Shown: positions 9,017 to 18,074 of the stretch, one piece after another | Position numbering within the stretch: position 1 is the stretch's first letter | Layout of the letters: each line of letters opens with the position of its first letter | From: Pseudomonas aylmerensis | GTDB lineage: Bacteria > Pseudomonadota > Gammaproteobacteria > Pseudomonadales > Pseudomonadaceae | Assembly (NCBI RefSeq): GCF_001702265.1 | Contig: NZ_MAUE01000014.1 | Coordinates: 1 to 64,000 of the forward strand | Length of the DNA: 64,000 nucleotides | Reading direction: 5' to 3' | Notes under the pieces: generated by a model | The model's input: only the letters and a program-made list of their open reading frames with translations | The model's database searches: none | Told to the model about the DNA's origin: nothing | Translations under genes and position numbers: made by a program

Positions 9017-9979
9017 ATGATGCTGCGAGTTCTGCTTTTGACCCTCACCCTGTTTTCCAGCCTTGGCTTCGCCGCCTCCCCTGTCGTCCTGCAACGGCCC
9101 ATCAGCCTGGACACCGGCAGCGGCGAGCTGTTTGGCTCGCTCTTGTTGCCCAAATCCGACAAGCCGGTACCGGTGGTGTTGATCATCGCCGGCTCCGGTC
9201 CCACCGATCGCAACGGCAACAGTGCCGACGGCGCACGCAACGACAGCCTGAAGCGCCTGGCCTGGGTGCTGGCGCGGCACAACATCGCCAGCGTGCGCTA
9301 CGACAAGCGCGGTGTGGCCGCGAGCCTGGCCGCCACCCCGGATGAACGCAACCTGACCCTGGACGCCTATGTGGCGGACGCCGTGGCCTGGGGCAAGCAG
9401 CTCAAGGCCGATGAACGCATGGGCCCGCTGATCCTGCTGGGCCACAGTGAAGGCGCATTGGTGGCTGCCCTGGCGGCACCGCAACTGGACCCGGCCGGGG
9501 TGATCTCGCTGTCCGGCAGCGCGCGGCCGGTCGACCAGGTGATCCGCCAGCAACTGGCCGACCACCTGCCCCCTGCCCTGTTGCTGCGCAGCAATGAAAT
9601 CCTTGATCACCTCAAGGCCGGCCAGGTGGATGCCGATGTGCCTGGCCCGCTGGAGGGTATTTTCCGTCCCAGCGTGCAGCCGTATCTGATCAGCCTGTTC
9701 CGCGCCGACCCGTCGGCGGCCTTCGCCAAGCTGAACATGCCGGCGCTGATCATCCAGGGCACCAACGACATCCAGGTCGGCGTCGACGATGCCCGCCAAC
9801 TGAAAAACGCCAAGCCCGACGCGCAATTGACGGTGATCGAAGGCATGAACCACGTGATGCGCATCGTGCCCAATGACGTAAAGCAGCAATTGGCCTCCTA
9901 CAATGACCCGCAACTGCCGCTCGCCGCCGAGTTGGGCAGCCGCCTGGTGCGCTTTATCGACGGACTTCAACCCCGTTAA
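9017..9979 (+). CDS. Secreted alpha/beta hydrolase
   Basis: A 320-residue serine hydrolase with a signal peptide (MLRVLLLTLTLFSSLGFAAS, cleavage near residue 20), so probably periplasmic. The core has the oxyanion-loop region IIAGSGPTDRNG, the nucleophile elbow GHSEG (about residue 150), an acid within QGTNDIQV and a His in GMNHVMRI. It belongs to the dienelactone-hydrolase/peptidase S9-like alpha/beta family, but the substrate is unknown. Two adjacent ATGs (9017, 9020) compete as start. It diverges from aroC with a gap of about 140 bases. Confidence 0.85.
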   Translation: MMLRVLLLTLTLFSSLGFAASPVVLQRPISLDTGSGELFGSLLLPKSDKPVPVVLIIAGSGPTDRNGNSADGARNDSLKRLAWVLARHNIASVRYDKRGVAASLAATPDERNLTLDAYVADAVAWGKQLKADERMGPLILLGHSEGALVAALAAPQLDPAGVISLSGSARPVDQVIRQQLADHLPPALLLRSNEILDHLKAGQVDADVPGPLEGIFRPSVQPYLISLFRADPSAAFAKLNMPALIIQGTNDIQVGVDDARQLKNAKPDAQLTVIEGMNHVMRIVPNDVKQQLASYNDPQLPLAAELGSRLVRFIDGLQPR

Positions 9980-10078
9980 GCGACAATTTGCCTCCAGTCC
10001 TGCAGAAACCGGCCGATAAGCCCTGAGTCGACAGCAAAAAGACTGTCGACTCGCTGGGCTTGGACAGGATCGCGCCGC

Positions 10079-10885
10079 ATGACAACCACTGAAGCAACAC
10101 CGGAACCAATCGCCGACACCCCGGCTGAAAAAACCGAGGCCGTCGACGCGGCGCCCCTGCCGTGGGCGGATGTTCAGGCTGAGCATTTCAAGATGCTGCG
10201 CCTGGCGCCGCTGGCCACCGACCGCGCCACAGGCGTGCGGCCATTGCGGTTCGTGCAGTTCGGCTATGCCGAGCGCCACGACAAACGCCACAGCCTGTTG
10301 CGCATGGTCATCCAGCTGCCGGGGCAGCGCGTGCGCCGTGAGCAGAACCATCTGGATATCTGGGTCGACCATGACACGCACCGCGTGCACTTCGGCCCGG
10401 GCAACAGCCTGGAAATCGAACCGGCCAACCGTGGCATCGGTCGCTTCCTGGTGGCCCAAGGCGCCGCCTGGGCGAAGAAGAAGTGGTCACACTACCGCGT
10501 CGACGGCGTCGACCTGGCCAACAAGGACGCCCTCAACGAATCCACACGCCTGCGCCGCGATCACTTCCTGCGCATCCAGGGGTTTGATGTGGCTTACGCC
10601 GATGTGCAGCACCTCAAGGGCAACGTGCAGCCGGGCAAGGTCAGCGACGTGCTCGACAGCTGGAACACCGAGAAAGTGCAGTTCGTGGAAATTCTCGAAG
10701 CCGCGCAGATGCTGCAACAGGCCGAGCAGAACCTGGCGGAGCAGGAAGTGAAGCTGCGCAAGGAAGAAGAAAAGGTCACCAAGTTCAAGCGCGAAGACAG
10801 CGGCTTGCGCTTTACGATTACCTGCCTGGTGGCGTTTACCGTGTTTCAGGCGGGGTTGTTGATCTGGATTGCCACTCACCGGTAA
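10079..10885 (+). CDS. Hypothetical protein with coiled coil and C-terminal membrane anchor
   Basis: A 268-residue protein I do not recognise. Residues 1-30 are Glu/Pro/Ala rich and probably disordered. A charged soluble domain follows (about 35-190, rich in His and Arg). A heptad-like helix (about 195-245, AAQMLQQAEQNLAEQEVKLRKEEEKV) then leads to a single C-terminal membrane helix (TITCLVAFTVFQAGLLIWIA). This is a tail-anchored, cytosol-facing layout. It follows the hydrolase on the same strand after about 100 bases. Confidence 0.75.
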   Translation: MTTTEATPEPIADTPAEKTEAVDAAPLPWADVQAEHFKMLRLAPLATDRATGVRPLRFVQFGYAERHDKRHSLLRMVIQLPGQRVRREQNHLDIWVDHDTHRVHFGPGNSLEIEPANRGIGRFLVAQGAAWAKKKWSHYRVDGVDLANKDALNESTRLRRDHFLRIQGFDVAYADVQHLKGNVQPGKVSDVLDSWNTEKVQFVEILEAAQMLQQAEQNLAEQEVKLRKEEEKVTKFKREDSGLRFTITCLVAFTVFQAGLLIWIATHR

Positions 10886-10891
10886 TGCAAC

Positions 10892-10960
10892 TGTAGGCGC
10901 CCGGTTTGCCGGCGATGGTGGCCTCAAGAGAGCCATCGCCGGCACGCCGGGCGCCTACAG
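10892..10960. repeat. Long inverted repeat (REP/terminator-like)
   Basis: TGTAGGCGCCCGG...TTGCCGGCGATGG pairs with CCATCGCCGGC..CCGGGCGCCTACA around a short loop. It lies between the convergent hypothetical gene and prmB and can end transcription from either side, although it has no T run. Confidence 0.8.
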
Positions 10961-10968
10961 GGCGTGCT

Positions 10969-11877
10969 TCACACCCGAGCGGCAAAGACCGCTTGATGCT
11001 GGCGGCACTGCTCGGCCGTCAACATGAACACCCCGTGGCCACCGCGCTGGAACTCCAGCCAGGCGAAGTCCACTTCCGGATACAGCGCCTCGACGTGCAC
11101 CTGGCTGTTGCCCACTTCGACAATCAACAAGCCCTTCTCGGTCAGGTGGTCTGCCGCTTCGGCCAGCATGCGCCGCACAAGGTTCAAGCCATCATCGCCA
11201 CAGGCCAGGCCCAGCTCCGGTTCGTGCTGGTATTCGTCCGGCATGTCGGCGAAGTCTTCGGCATCCACATACGGCGGGTTCGACACGATCAGGTCGAAGC
11301 GCTGGCCCGGCAGGCCGTCGAAGCCGTCGCCTTGCACGGTGTAGACGCGCTCGTCGACACCATGGCGCTCGATGTTCTGGTTCGCCACCTCAAGGGCTTC
11401 GAAGGACAAGTCGCCCAGCACCACTTCGGCGTCCTGGAACTCGTAGGCACAGGCAATGCCGATGCAACCGGAGCCGGTGCACAGGTCGAGGATGCGCGCC
11501 GGTGGCTGGGCCAGCCAGGGTTCGAAGCGGTTTTCGATCAGTTCGCCAATCGGTGAACGCGGGATCAGCACGCGCTCGTCGACGATAAACGACATACCGC
11601 AGAACCAGGCCTCTTTCAGCAGGTAGGCGGTAGGCACGCGCTCGTGGATACGTCGATGCAGCAAGCGCTGCACGTGGGAGATTTCCTCTTCTTCCAGATT
11701 GCAATCCAGGTAGCTGTCGGCGATTTCCCACGGCAGGTGCAGGGCGCCGAGCACCAATTGCCGGGCCTCGTCCCAGGCGTTGTCGGTGCCATGGCCAAAA
11801 AACAGGTCTTCCCCATGGAAACGGCTGACAGCCCAACGGATGTGGTCGCGCAAGGTGCGCAGGCGGGAAGTGATCAC
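10969..11877 (-). CDS. prmB: Ribosomal protein L3 glutamine methyltransferase
   Basis: An AdoMet-dependent enzyme that methylates the glutamine of ribosomal protein L3. The 302-residue protein has the PrmB N-terminal helical domain ([25 protein letters not shown]), the AdoMet loop [14 protein letters not shown] near residue 138 and the catalytic SNPPY near 206. I choose the GTG at 11875-11877 (VITSRLRTL), which has AGGAG ten bases upstream and agrees with known PrmB N-termini; the longer frame adds 27 implausible residues. Confidence 0.94.
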   Translation of the reverse strand: MITSRLRTLRDHIRWAVSRFHGEDLFFGHGTDNAWDEARQLVLGALHLPWEIADSYLDCNLEEEEISHVQRLLHRRIHERVPTAYLLKEAWFCGMSFIVDERVLIPRSPIGELIENRFEPWLAQPPARILDLCTGSGCIGIACAYEFQDAEVVLGDLSFEALEVANQNIERHGVDERVYTVQGDGFDGLPGQRFDLIVSNPPYVDAEDFADMPDEYQHEPELGLACGDDGLNLVRRMLAEAADHLTEKGLLIVEVGNSQVHVEALYPEVDFAWLEFQRGGHGVFMLTAEQCRQHQAVFAARV

Positions 11878-12117
11878 GGGGGCAGACTCCTGGAAAAAAC
11901 GACTGGCGATTCTAACAGCCTTCGCCTGTACCGACGATGTACGAAAAGCCCCGGCCATACGTCGGATTTCATCAAAATTGCCATCATTCGGTTAAACAAG
12001 CCGCCCACTTGACATGGCTGCACGTCAACAACGGCGTACCTTACGATGGTAGCGATTCACAGAACCGCTCAGCCAGTGGACAATGTCACAAAAGCCCCCC
12101 TCACAGGAGCCCCCAGA

Positions 12118-12708
12118 ATGTCCGTTCCAAAGACGATGTTTCAACTCAGCGGTCGTGGTTATGCGGCAGCCAACCTTGGCCATGCGACCCTCGTGATCAT
12201 CGATGCCCAGAAGGAATACCTCAGCGGCCCGCTCGCCCTCTCGGGCATGGACGCGGCGGTCGCCAACATCCAGCAACTGGCCGCTGCCGCGCGCAACGCC
12301 GGGCGCCCGATCGTGCATGTGCGTCACCTGGGCACCGTCGGCGGCCTGTTCGACCCGCAAGGCGAGCGCGGCGAATTCATTCCCGGCCTGGAACCTGTCG
12401 GCGACGAGACCATCATCGGCAAACTGCTGCCCAGCGCGTTCCACGGCACCGGCCTGGAAAAACACCTGCAGGACCTTGGCTCCCTGGACCTGATCGTCTG
12501 CGGTTTCATGAGTCACTCCAGCGTCAGCACCACCGTGCGCGCCGCCAAGAACCTGGGCTTTCGCTGCACCCTGGTGGAAGACGCCTGCGCGACGCGCGAC
12601 CTGCCCTACAAGGGCGGCATCCTCAGCGCCGAGCACGTGCAACAGACCGAAATGGCCATCATGGCCGACAACTTCGCGACCCTCGCGTTGACCAAAGATC
12701 TGATCTGA
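12118..12708 (+). CDS. Isochorismatase/cysteine-hydrolase-fold protein with Ser for Cys
   Basis: A 196-residue Rossmann-like hydrolase of the isochorismatase superfamily. It keeps the general acid/base Asp (LVIIDAQKEYL) and the Lys (IIGKLLPSAFHGT), but the position usually occupied by the nucleophilic Cys (GxMSHxC) reads GFMSHSSVSTTVRAA, so Ser replaces Cys. True isochorismatases also lack the Cys, so this is either a Cys-independent hydrolase or an altered one. The ATG at 12118 follows CAGGAG; the ATG 24 codons earlier lacks a ribosome site. No neighbour indicates the substrate. Confidence 0.85.
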   Translation: MSVPKTMFQLSGRGYAAANLGHATLVIIDAQKEYLSGPLALSGMDAAVANIQQLAAAARNAGRPIVHVRHLGTVGGLFDPQGERGEFIPGLEPVGDETIIGKLLPSAFHGTGLEKHLQDLGSLDLIVCGFMSHSSVSTTVRAAKNLGFRCTLVEDACATRDLPYKGGILSAEHVQQTEMAIMADNFATLALTKDLI

Positions 12709-12719
12709 TCGACCCATGG

Positions 12720-12755
12720 GATGAGCGGCGCGGCGTGTTTTATGTCCCGCTCATC
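12720..12755. terminator. Hairpin after the hydrolase gene
   Basis: GATGAGCGG (12720-12728) pairs with CCGCTCATC (12747-12755) across an 18-base loop. There is no T run, so it is a weak terminator or an RNA-stabilising structure. Confidence 0.4.
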
Positions 12756-12850
12756 TGCAAATGCCTGTCATTTGCTGCAATTACCTCGGGTACAGGAACA
12801 ACCTGTGTATCTTCCGGTCGAAGGGCCGATACCCTGGAGGAAAGGTCGGA

Positions 12851-13171
12851 ATGAAGATATCCGATGGTTTTGATGCTCGTCGCTTGCGCCCCAAGGGCCC
12901 GAGCAACTGGCGTCTGCGCCTGGTGGCCGGCATTGCCGCGCTGCTGGCGATTGTTGGTGTGCTGCTGGCGGGTGCGGGTGCCGCTGGTTTATTCGGTCAC
13001 TCGCCGGCCCTTGGCGAACTGAATGCCAGCCCCGGCGGCTCGGCGATCTTGGCGGTCATTGGCCTGCTGGTGCTGTGGCTGGGCGTCTGGCTGTGGCGTC
13101 GCAGCCGTCGGAAGATGCGTCAGCCGTTGTCGCTGAACATCGCTTCACACCTGATGAAAAAGCACGACTGA
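12851..13171 (+). CDS. Two-helix membrane protein, hypothetical
   Basis: A 106-residue protein with a basic N-terminus and two hydrophobic helices (LVAGIAALLAIVGVLLAGAGAAGL and ILAVIGLLVLWLGVWLW), followed by a very basic tail (RRSRRKMRQ). Both ends should face the cytoplasm. The ATG at 12851 is preceded by GGAGGAAAGG, a strong ribosome site, so the 30 extra upstream residues of the open frame are not used. I do not recognise a family. Confidence 0.75.
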   Translation: MKISDGFDARRLRPKGPSNWRLRLVAGIAALLAIVGVLLAGAGAAGLFGHSPALGELNASPGGSAILAVIGLLVLWLGVWLWRRSRRKMRQPLSLNIASHLMKKHD

Positions 13172-13246
13172 TGGCGCTTGGATAGCGTTTCCTGCGCCCT
13201 GGCCGCCGCGATTTAGGTAAACTGCCCGCCCTTCGCGGAGGCTGAC

Positions 13247-13804
13247 ATGCAAGACGACGATTTTTCCCTGTTCAAAAACGAGCTGCGCGGCGTCAAGCCG
13301 ATCAAGCACGACCGCGCCGACACCGGCAAACCCAAGGCCGACCGGGCGCAGATCGCCAAACTGCGCCAGGCTGCAACCGTGCGCACCGACGCCCCCACCG
13401 TGGATGGCCTGTCGGACCAGTTCGTGATCGACGTCGGCCCCGAAGACGAACTCATGTGGGCCCGCGACGGCGTGCAGGAAAGCCAGATACGCAAGCTCAA
13501 GGCCGGCCAGATCCCGTTCGAAGGCAGCCTCGACCTGCACGGCATGACCGTGGAAAAAGCCCGGGAAACCCTGTGGGCCTTCCTTGCCGAAGCCACCAAA
13601 TTTGAAATCCGCTGCGTGCGCGTCACCCACGGCAAGGCTGTGCGACTGGACGGCAAGCGTCCGATGATCAAAAGCCACGTCAACACCTGGCTGCGCCAGC
13701 ACACCCAGGTACTCGGCTTCACCTCCTGCCAGGCCCGCCACGGCGGCGCGGGGGCGGTGTATGTGATGCTCAAGCGCACCATGATGGAAGGACGTGACGA
13801 GTAA
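13247..13804 (+). CDS. Smr-domain protein
   Basis: A 185-residue protein with an N-terminal low-complexity region and a C-terminal Smr (small MutS-related) domain. The marks are LDLHGMTVEKARETL, the HGKAV loop and a terminal GGAGAVYVMLK. Smr domains are nicking endonucleases or RNA-binding modules; this layout matches the YdaL/SmrA-type stand-alone proteins. It lies 78 bases upstream of folE on the same strand, a neighbourhood I believe is common in Pseudomonas. Confidence 0.9.
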   Translation: MQDDDFSLFKNELRGVKPIKHDRADTGKPKADRAQIAKLRQAATVRTDAPTVDGLSDQFVIDVGPEDELMWARDGVQESQIRKLKAGQIPFEGSLDLHGMTVEKARETLWAFLAEATKFEIRCVRVTHGKAVRLDGKRPMIKSHVNTWLRQHTQVLGFTSCQARHGGAGAVYVMLKRTMMEGRDE

Positions 13805-13882
13805 CAAGTGCCATCGTCAGGCTTGCAGCGATGTGCCCGCCACCGTAACCTTGCGCTTTGCGAAAATCCCACAGGTAGTTTC

Positions 13883-14428
13883 ATGTCCCTGGAACAGAAT
13901 TACACCGCGATCCTCGGCCAACTCGGCGAGGACGTTTCCCGCGAGGGCCTGCTCGACACGCCAAAGCGTGCCGCCAAGGCGATGCAGTACCTTTGCCGCG
14001 GCTATGAACAGACCCTGGAAGAAGTCACCAACGGTGCCTTGTTCAGCTCTGACAACAGCGAAATGGTGCTGGTCAAGGACATCGAGTTGTATTCGTTGTG
14101 CGAACACCACCTGCTGCCGTTTATCGGCAAGGCGCACGTTGCCTACATCCCGAGCGGCAAAGTGCTGGGCCTGTCGAAGGTCGCGCGGATTGTCGACATG
14201 TATGCGCGCCGCCTGCAGATCCAGGAAAACCTCAGTCGCCAGATCGCCGATGCGGTGATGCAAGTGACGGGTGCCCTGGGCGTGGCCGTCGTGATCGAGG
14301 CCAAGCACATGTGCATGATGATGCGCGGTGTCGAGAAACAGAATTCCTCGATGATCACCTCGGTGATGCTGGGTGAGTTCCGCGAAAACGCGGCCACCCG
14401 CAGCGAATTCCTCAGCCTGATCAAGTAA
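13883..14428 (+). CDS. folE: GTP cyclohydrolase I
   Basis: Converts GTP to dihydroneopterin triphosphate, the first step of tetrahydrofolate and pterin synthesis. The 181-residue protein shows the zinc and catalytic motif [10 protein letters not shown] (Cys and His residues near 73-77), the substrate loop GLSKVARIV, and [14 protein letters not shown] near the C-terminus with the third zinc Cys. The ATG at 13883 gives the normal N-terminus MSLEQNY; the longer frame upstream overlaps smr and is not used. A strong terminator follows. Confidence 0.95.
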   Translation: MSLEQNYTAILGQLGEDVSREGLLDTPKRAAKAMQYLCRGYEQTLEEVTNGALFSSDNSEMVLVKDIELYSLCEHHLLPFIGKAHVAYIPSGKVLGLSKVARIVDMYARRLQIQENLSRQIADAVMQVTGALGVAVVIEAKHMCMMMRGVEKQNSSMITSVMLGEFRENAATRSEFLSLIK

Positions 14429-14441
14429 TCAGCTGGGTAGG

Positions 14442-14472
14442 AAAAAACCGGCGTTCATCGCCGGTTTTTTTT
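14442..14472 (+). terminator. Rho-independent terminator after folE
   Basis: AAAAAACCGGCG, loop TTCAT, CGCCGGTTTTTTTT. The six-base GC stem extends with A-T pairs and ends in eight T residues. Confidence 0.93.
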
Positions 14473-14529
14473 CGCCTGCAGAAATCAGGTAAGCTGCGGC
14501 CCCTTCTTCATGGGCAAGAGGTTTCAGCC

Positions 14530-14901
14530 ATGTTCGTCAAAGCACTTCGAGTGGGCCTCGGCCACGTCATCATCGCGGGCGACTTCCTTACCCGTCCGCG
14601 TAAAAAGCAGCGCCCCGCCGAACAACAGGCACAGGTCAACGAAGCGGCCAAGGGCCTGACCCTGTATCAATTCCACGCCTGCCCGTTCTGTGTGAAGACT
14701 CGCCGCACCCTGCACCGCCTGAATGTGCCGGTGGCGCTCAAGGATGCGAAAAACAACGAGCAGGACCGCCAGACCCTGCTGGAGCAAGGTGGCAAGATCA
14801 AAGTGCCGTGCCTGCGCATCGAAGAAAACGGCCAGACCACCTGGATGTATGACTCCAAGGTCATCATCGACTACCTGGACAAGCGCTTCGCCGCGGTCTG
14901 A
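14530..14901 (+). CDS. GST N-terminal/glutaredoxin-like protein
   Basis: A 123-residue thioredoxin-fold protein. After a moderately hydrophobic N-terminus (ALRVGLGHVIIAGDFL, perhaps a membrane anchor), the domain begins at LTLYQFHACPFCVKT, where CPFC is a glutaredoxin-type active site. KVPCLRI supplies the cis-proline and MYDSKVIIDYLD the GST-like end. It has only the N-terminal GST module, so it is probably a small glutathione-dependent oxidoreductase. It is a single gene between the folE terminator and a REP pair. Confidence 0.85.
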   Translation: MFVKALRVGLGHVIIAGDFLTRPRKKQRPAEQQAQVNEAAKGLTLYQFHACPFCVKTRRTLHRLNVPVALKDAKNNEQDRQTLLEQGGKIKVPCLRIEENGQTTWMYDSKVIIDYLDKRFAAV

Positions 14902-14919
14902 CAAACACTGAAGATCGAA

Positions 14920-15007
14920 TGTGGGAGCGGGCTTGCTCGCGAAAGCGGCGGATCAGTCAATCAATCTATCGACTGACACAGCGCATTCGCGAGCAAGCCC
15001 GCACACA
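14920..15007. repeat. REP pair (REPIN-like)
   Basis: TGTGGGAGCGGGCTTGCTCGCGAAAGC and GCATTCGCGAGCAAGCCCGCACACA form an inverted pair separated by about 35 bases. It sits between the convergent ends of the GST-like and AtuA-like genes. Confidence 0.87.
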
Positions 15008-15013
15008 TTGAGT

Positions 15014-15328
15014 TCAGATTACCAAGTCAATATTCAGCAGCGCCGAGCCCAGGCATTTGCCATGGGCATCCAGCGCCAGGGAGCGGGTCACGCCACCGCG
15101 CAGAATCCCCGGCAAGACGAAGTTCAGCGCCTGGACAGTGGGCAATTCATAACGCCGCACCGGCGCAGCACCCGGTTCCAGCAGGCCGGCAAAGAACTCG
15201 GTCACGCGTTCGGCCGTGAGCTGTTCACACAGCAACGGGTAATCCTCGGCGCGATAAGCAATGATCGAGATGTTCGAGGTGTCGCCCTTGTCCCCGGTCC
15301 GGGAGTGGGCCAGCGTGTGCAGTTTCAT
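15014..15328 (-). CDS. AtuA-like C-terminal domain protein
   Basis: A 104-residue stand-alone version of the ferredoxin-fold domain found at the C-terminus of larger AtuA proteins; the start HTLAHSRTGDKGDTSNISIIAY is characteristic. Its ATG overlaps the stop of the preceding gene by four bases, so the two are translationally coupled and probably form one complex. The pair equals the single fused AtuA of acyclic terpene degradation split in two. Confidence 0.87.
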   Translation of the reverse strand: MKLHTLAHSRTGDKGDTSNISIIAYRAEDYPLLCEQLTAERVTEFFAGLLEPGAAPVRRYELPTVQALNFVLPGILRGGVTRSLALDAHGKCLGSALLNIDLVI

Positions 15329-16650
15329 GCTTCGATCCTCGGGTTGACCGCGCTTCGCGGCAGCAGTAATGACGCCACCGCCACCACCTGGCGCACGCTT
15401 TTACTGGCACCGCCGCCGCCGGAGGGGCCGTTGGTGTAGAGGGTTTCCACTTCATTGCCGATCCGTACCGCTTCGCCACGCTCCTCGCATCGAGCCGCGA
15501 CGCGCAAGCGCACTTCCCAAGGCTCGACACTGCTGCGCGGGCCGTGGAGCGAGTCCATGCCGATCAGCTCGGCGCGCACGTCCTGCATCTTCACGCCGGT
15601 TAACGCCAGACGCTTGAGTACGACATCCCGCGCCAATTGAGCCCGTGCGACGGCGCCGGGGCCGCCGTAGGACATCTGCCCTTCGCCGATCCAGCCATCC
15701 AGATAGCCCACGCTGACCTTCAACTGTTCAGGTCGCGCGCGACCCGCGGCGCCCTGGGCGCGCACACGATCAACCGCTTCCTCGACAAAACCCACCTGGG
15801 AAAAATCGGCGGTCACATCAGGCGTCAAATACGCCGCGGGATCATGCACTTCATAAATCAGTTGCTCGGTGCAGGTCGCACGGCTGACCCGTCCACCTGA
15901 GCCTGCAACCTTGGTGATCAGCGCTTCGCCCTCGGCATTGATCTCGGCCAAGGGGAACCCCAGGCGCGCCAGGTCATCCACATCCTTGAAACCCGGGTCG
16001 GCAAAATAGCCGCCACTGACTTGCCCGGCGCATTCGAGCAAATGTCCAACTAAAGTGCCGCGACCCAAGCGCTGCCAGTCATCCGCGGCCCAGCCGAACT
16101 CGAACATCTGCGGCGCGAGGAACAGCGACGGGTCGGCGACACGTCCGGTAATTACCACATCGGCGTCGGCGCGCAGGGCTTCAAGGATGCCGTCCACGCC
16201 CAGGTAAGCATTGGCGGATATCAGCCGTTCGCCGAGTGAACCGACGGTCTGGCCGTTATCCAGCACTTGCTCGGGCTGCAACGCAGCCAAGACATCGTCG
16301 CCCACCACCGCGACCACCTTGAGGCGCAGGCCCAGCTCGCTGGCGATGCGCCGCACTTCAATCGCCGCCGACACCGGGTTGGCCGCGCCCATGTTGGTGA
16401 TTACCCGCAGGCGGCGACGCCCGGCGCCCTCCCCCACAAACGGCAACACACGGCGCATGCGCTCACTGAGCAGCGGGTCATAGCCGCCGTCGGGATCCGT
16501 GATCCGCGCCTGTTGCGCCAGGGCAATCGTGCGTTCGGCCAGGCATTCAAAGACCAGGTAATCCAGATCGCCCTGTTCAGCCAGTTCCACGGCGGGTTCG
16601 ATACGGTCGCCGGAATAGCCGGCACCGGAACCGATGCGCAAGGTTTTCAT
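15325..16650 (-). CDS. AtuA family protein (DUF1446)
   Basis: A 441-residue protein of the acyclic terpene utilisation AtuA family, recognised from RIGSGAGYSGDRIEPAVELAEQGDLDYLVFECLAERT at the N-terminus (shown in part) and the ITGRVADPSLFLAP and GCGG-like acidic regions. The biochemical role of the family is not settled. No other atu or liu genes are present here. It starts one base after the CitMHS transporter stop, so the two are co-translated, pointing to catabolism of an imported carboxylate rather than terpenes. Confidence 0.87.
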   Translation of the reverse strand: MKTLRIGSGAGYSGDRIEPAVELAEQGDLDYLVFECLAERTIALAQQARITDPDGGYDPLLSERMRRVLPFVGEGAGRRRLRVITNMGAANPVSAAIEVRRIASELGLRLKVVAVVGDDVLAALQPEQVLDNGQTVGSLGERLISANAYLGVDGILEALRADADVVITGRVADPSLFLAPQMFEFGWAADDWQRLGRGTLVGHLLECAGQVSGGYFADPGFKDVDDLARLGFPLAEINAEGEALITKVAGSGGRVSRATCTEQLIYEVHDPAAYLTPDVTADFSQVGFVEEAVDRVRAQGAAGRARPEQLKVSVGYLDGWIGEGQMSYGGPGAVARAQLARDVVLKRLALTGVKMQDVRAELIGMDSLHGPRSSVEPWEVRLRVAARCEERGEAVRIGNEVETLYTNGPSGGGGASKSVRQVVAVASLLLPRSAVNPRIEA

Positions 16651-16651
16651 C

Positions 16652-17944
16652 TCAAATCACTCCCAGGAGCAACGCGGTCAGGGTCATCAACACCGACGCG
16701 GCAAACAGAAAAGGGATGGTGAAGCGCTGGTGATCGGCCAATTCGATCTTGCACAGGCCCACCAACAGGAAAGTCGCGGGGGTCAGCGGGCTGACCGGGA
16801 AACCGGTGGTGTGCACGCCCAGCAGCGAGGCCTGGGCCACCTGCAACGGGTCGATACCGAGGGCCTTGCCGACTTCGGCGATCACCGGCATCACGCCGAA
16901 ATAATACGAATCGGGGTCGAACAGCATGCTCAACGGCATGGAAATAAAGCCCACCACCGCCGGGATCAACTTGCCGTGGCCGGCCGGAATCTGCGCCACC
17001 GCCACTTCGGCGATCGCCTTGAGCATGCCGGTGCCTTGCATGATGCCGGTGAACACCCCGGCGGCGAGCAGGATACTGGCCATGGTCAGCGCGGTTTTCG
17101 CATGGGCATCGATGCGGGCGCGCTGGGCGTCCACATTCGGGTAGTTGATGCACAGGGCCACCACGGTGCCGAGCATGAACATCACCACCGGGTCGACCCA
17201 GCCGGCGATCATCACCACCATCACCAACACAGTCAGCACCAGGTTGACCCAGAACAGCCGAGGCCGGCGCAGCTGGATGTCGGCGTCGCTGAGCACCCGT
17301 TGCGGCACGGCATCCACGCTGGAACCGGCGCCCAGGCCCAGGCGTTTTTCCTCGCGACGGCCGAGCCACCAGGCACAGGCGAAGACGAAGACCAGGCCGA
17401 CAATCTGCACCGGGATCAGCGGCTGGAACAGATCCGCCACCGGCACATGCAGTGCCGCCGAGGAGCGCAGCACCGGGCCGGTCCACGGCAGGAAGTTGAC
17501 CCCCGCGGCCATCGCGCAGACACAGGCAAGGATACGTTTATCAATGCCCAGCCGCGTATACAGCGGCAGCATCGCCGGCACCGTCACCAGGAAGGTCACC
17601 GCGCCGGAGCCGTCGAGGTGCACCAACAGGGCCAGGGTCGCGGTACCGACGACAATCCTTGTAGGACGCGTCCCTACCGTGCGCAGGATGCGATCAATGA
17701 TGGGGTCGAGCATGCCGGCATCGGTCATGATCCCGAAAAACAGGATCGCGAACACAAACATGCCCACCACGGGGGCGACGTTCTTGATACCGGTAATGAT
17801 GAAGGCGCTGGTTTGCAGGCCGAACCCACCGAGCAACGCGGCGATGATCGGCAAGGCGATCAGGGCCACCAGCGGCGAGAGGCGTTTGCTCATGACGGCA
17901 GCGAGCAGGCACAGGATGGTGATGACACCCAGGGTAGCGAGCAT
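16652..17944 (-). CDS. CitMHS-family carboxylate transporter
   Basis: A 430-residue inner-membrane symporter with about 12 helices. The CitMHS family imports citrate or related acids as metal complexes with protons. Diagnostic regions are LDGSGAVTFLVTVPAMLPLY near residue 110, FLPWTGPVLR near 153 and FPVSPLTPATFLLVGL near 390. It is the first gene of an operon with the two AtuA-type genes and faces a divergent LysR gene, so it is probably induced by its own substrate. Confidence 0.9.
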   Translation of the reverse strand: MLATLGVITILCLLAAVMSKRLSPLVALIALPIIAALLGGFGLQTSAFIITGIKNVAPVVGMFVFAILFFGIMTDAGMLDPIIDRILRTVGTRPTRIVVGTATLALLVHLDGSGAVTFLVTVPAMLPLYTRLGIDKRILACVCAMAAGVNFLPWTGPVLRSSAALHVPVADLFQPLIPVQIVGLVFVFACAWWLGRREEKRLGLGAGSSVDAVPQRVLSDADIQLRRPRLFWVNLVLTVLVMVVMIAGWVDPVVMFMLGTVVALCINYPNVDAQRARIDAHAKTALTMASILLAAGVFTGIMQGTGMLKAIAEVAVAQIPAGHGKLIPAVVGFISMPLSMLFDPDSYYFGVMPVIAEVGKALGIDPLQVAQASLLGVHTTGFPVSPLTPATFLLVGLCKIELADHQRFTIPFLFAASVLMTLTALLLGVI

Positions 17945-17993
17945 GGGTTACTCCAGAGCGGCCTTTGCGGCCGGTTATTGTTTTCCCCCGAGT

Positions 17994-18026
17994 ATTGGAA
18001 TCACGTTACCCTTTGTAAATTGGAAT
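17994..18026. promoter_or_regulatory. Direct repeat ATTGGAAT in the divergent LysR/CitMHS promoter
   Basis: ATTGGAAT occurs at 17994-18001 and again at 18019-18026, 25 bases apart, midway between the LysR and transporter starts. This is the expected place for a LysR operator, but the repeat is direct rather than the usual inverted T-N11-A, so the assignment is tentative. Confidence 0.4.
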
Positions 18027-18074
18027 GTTCAGCGAGTCATGTTCGTAAAAACAAAACGCTCGAGAAAAACAACA

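Noticed and set aside
8951..10459. Minus-strand open frame of 502 codons
   Set aside because: Antisense to the secreted hydrolase and the next gene; the hydrolase has a signal peptide and GHSEG motif.
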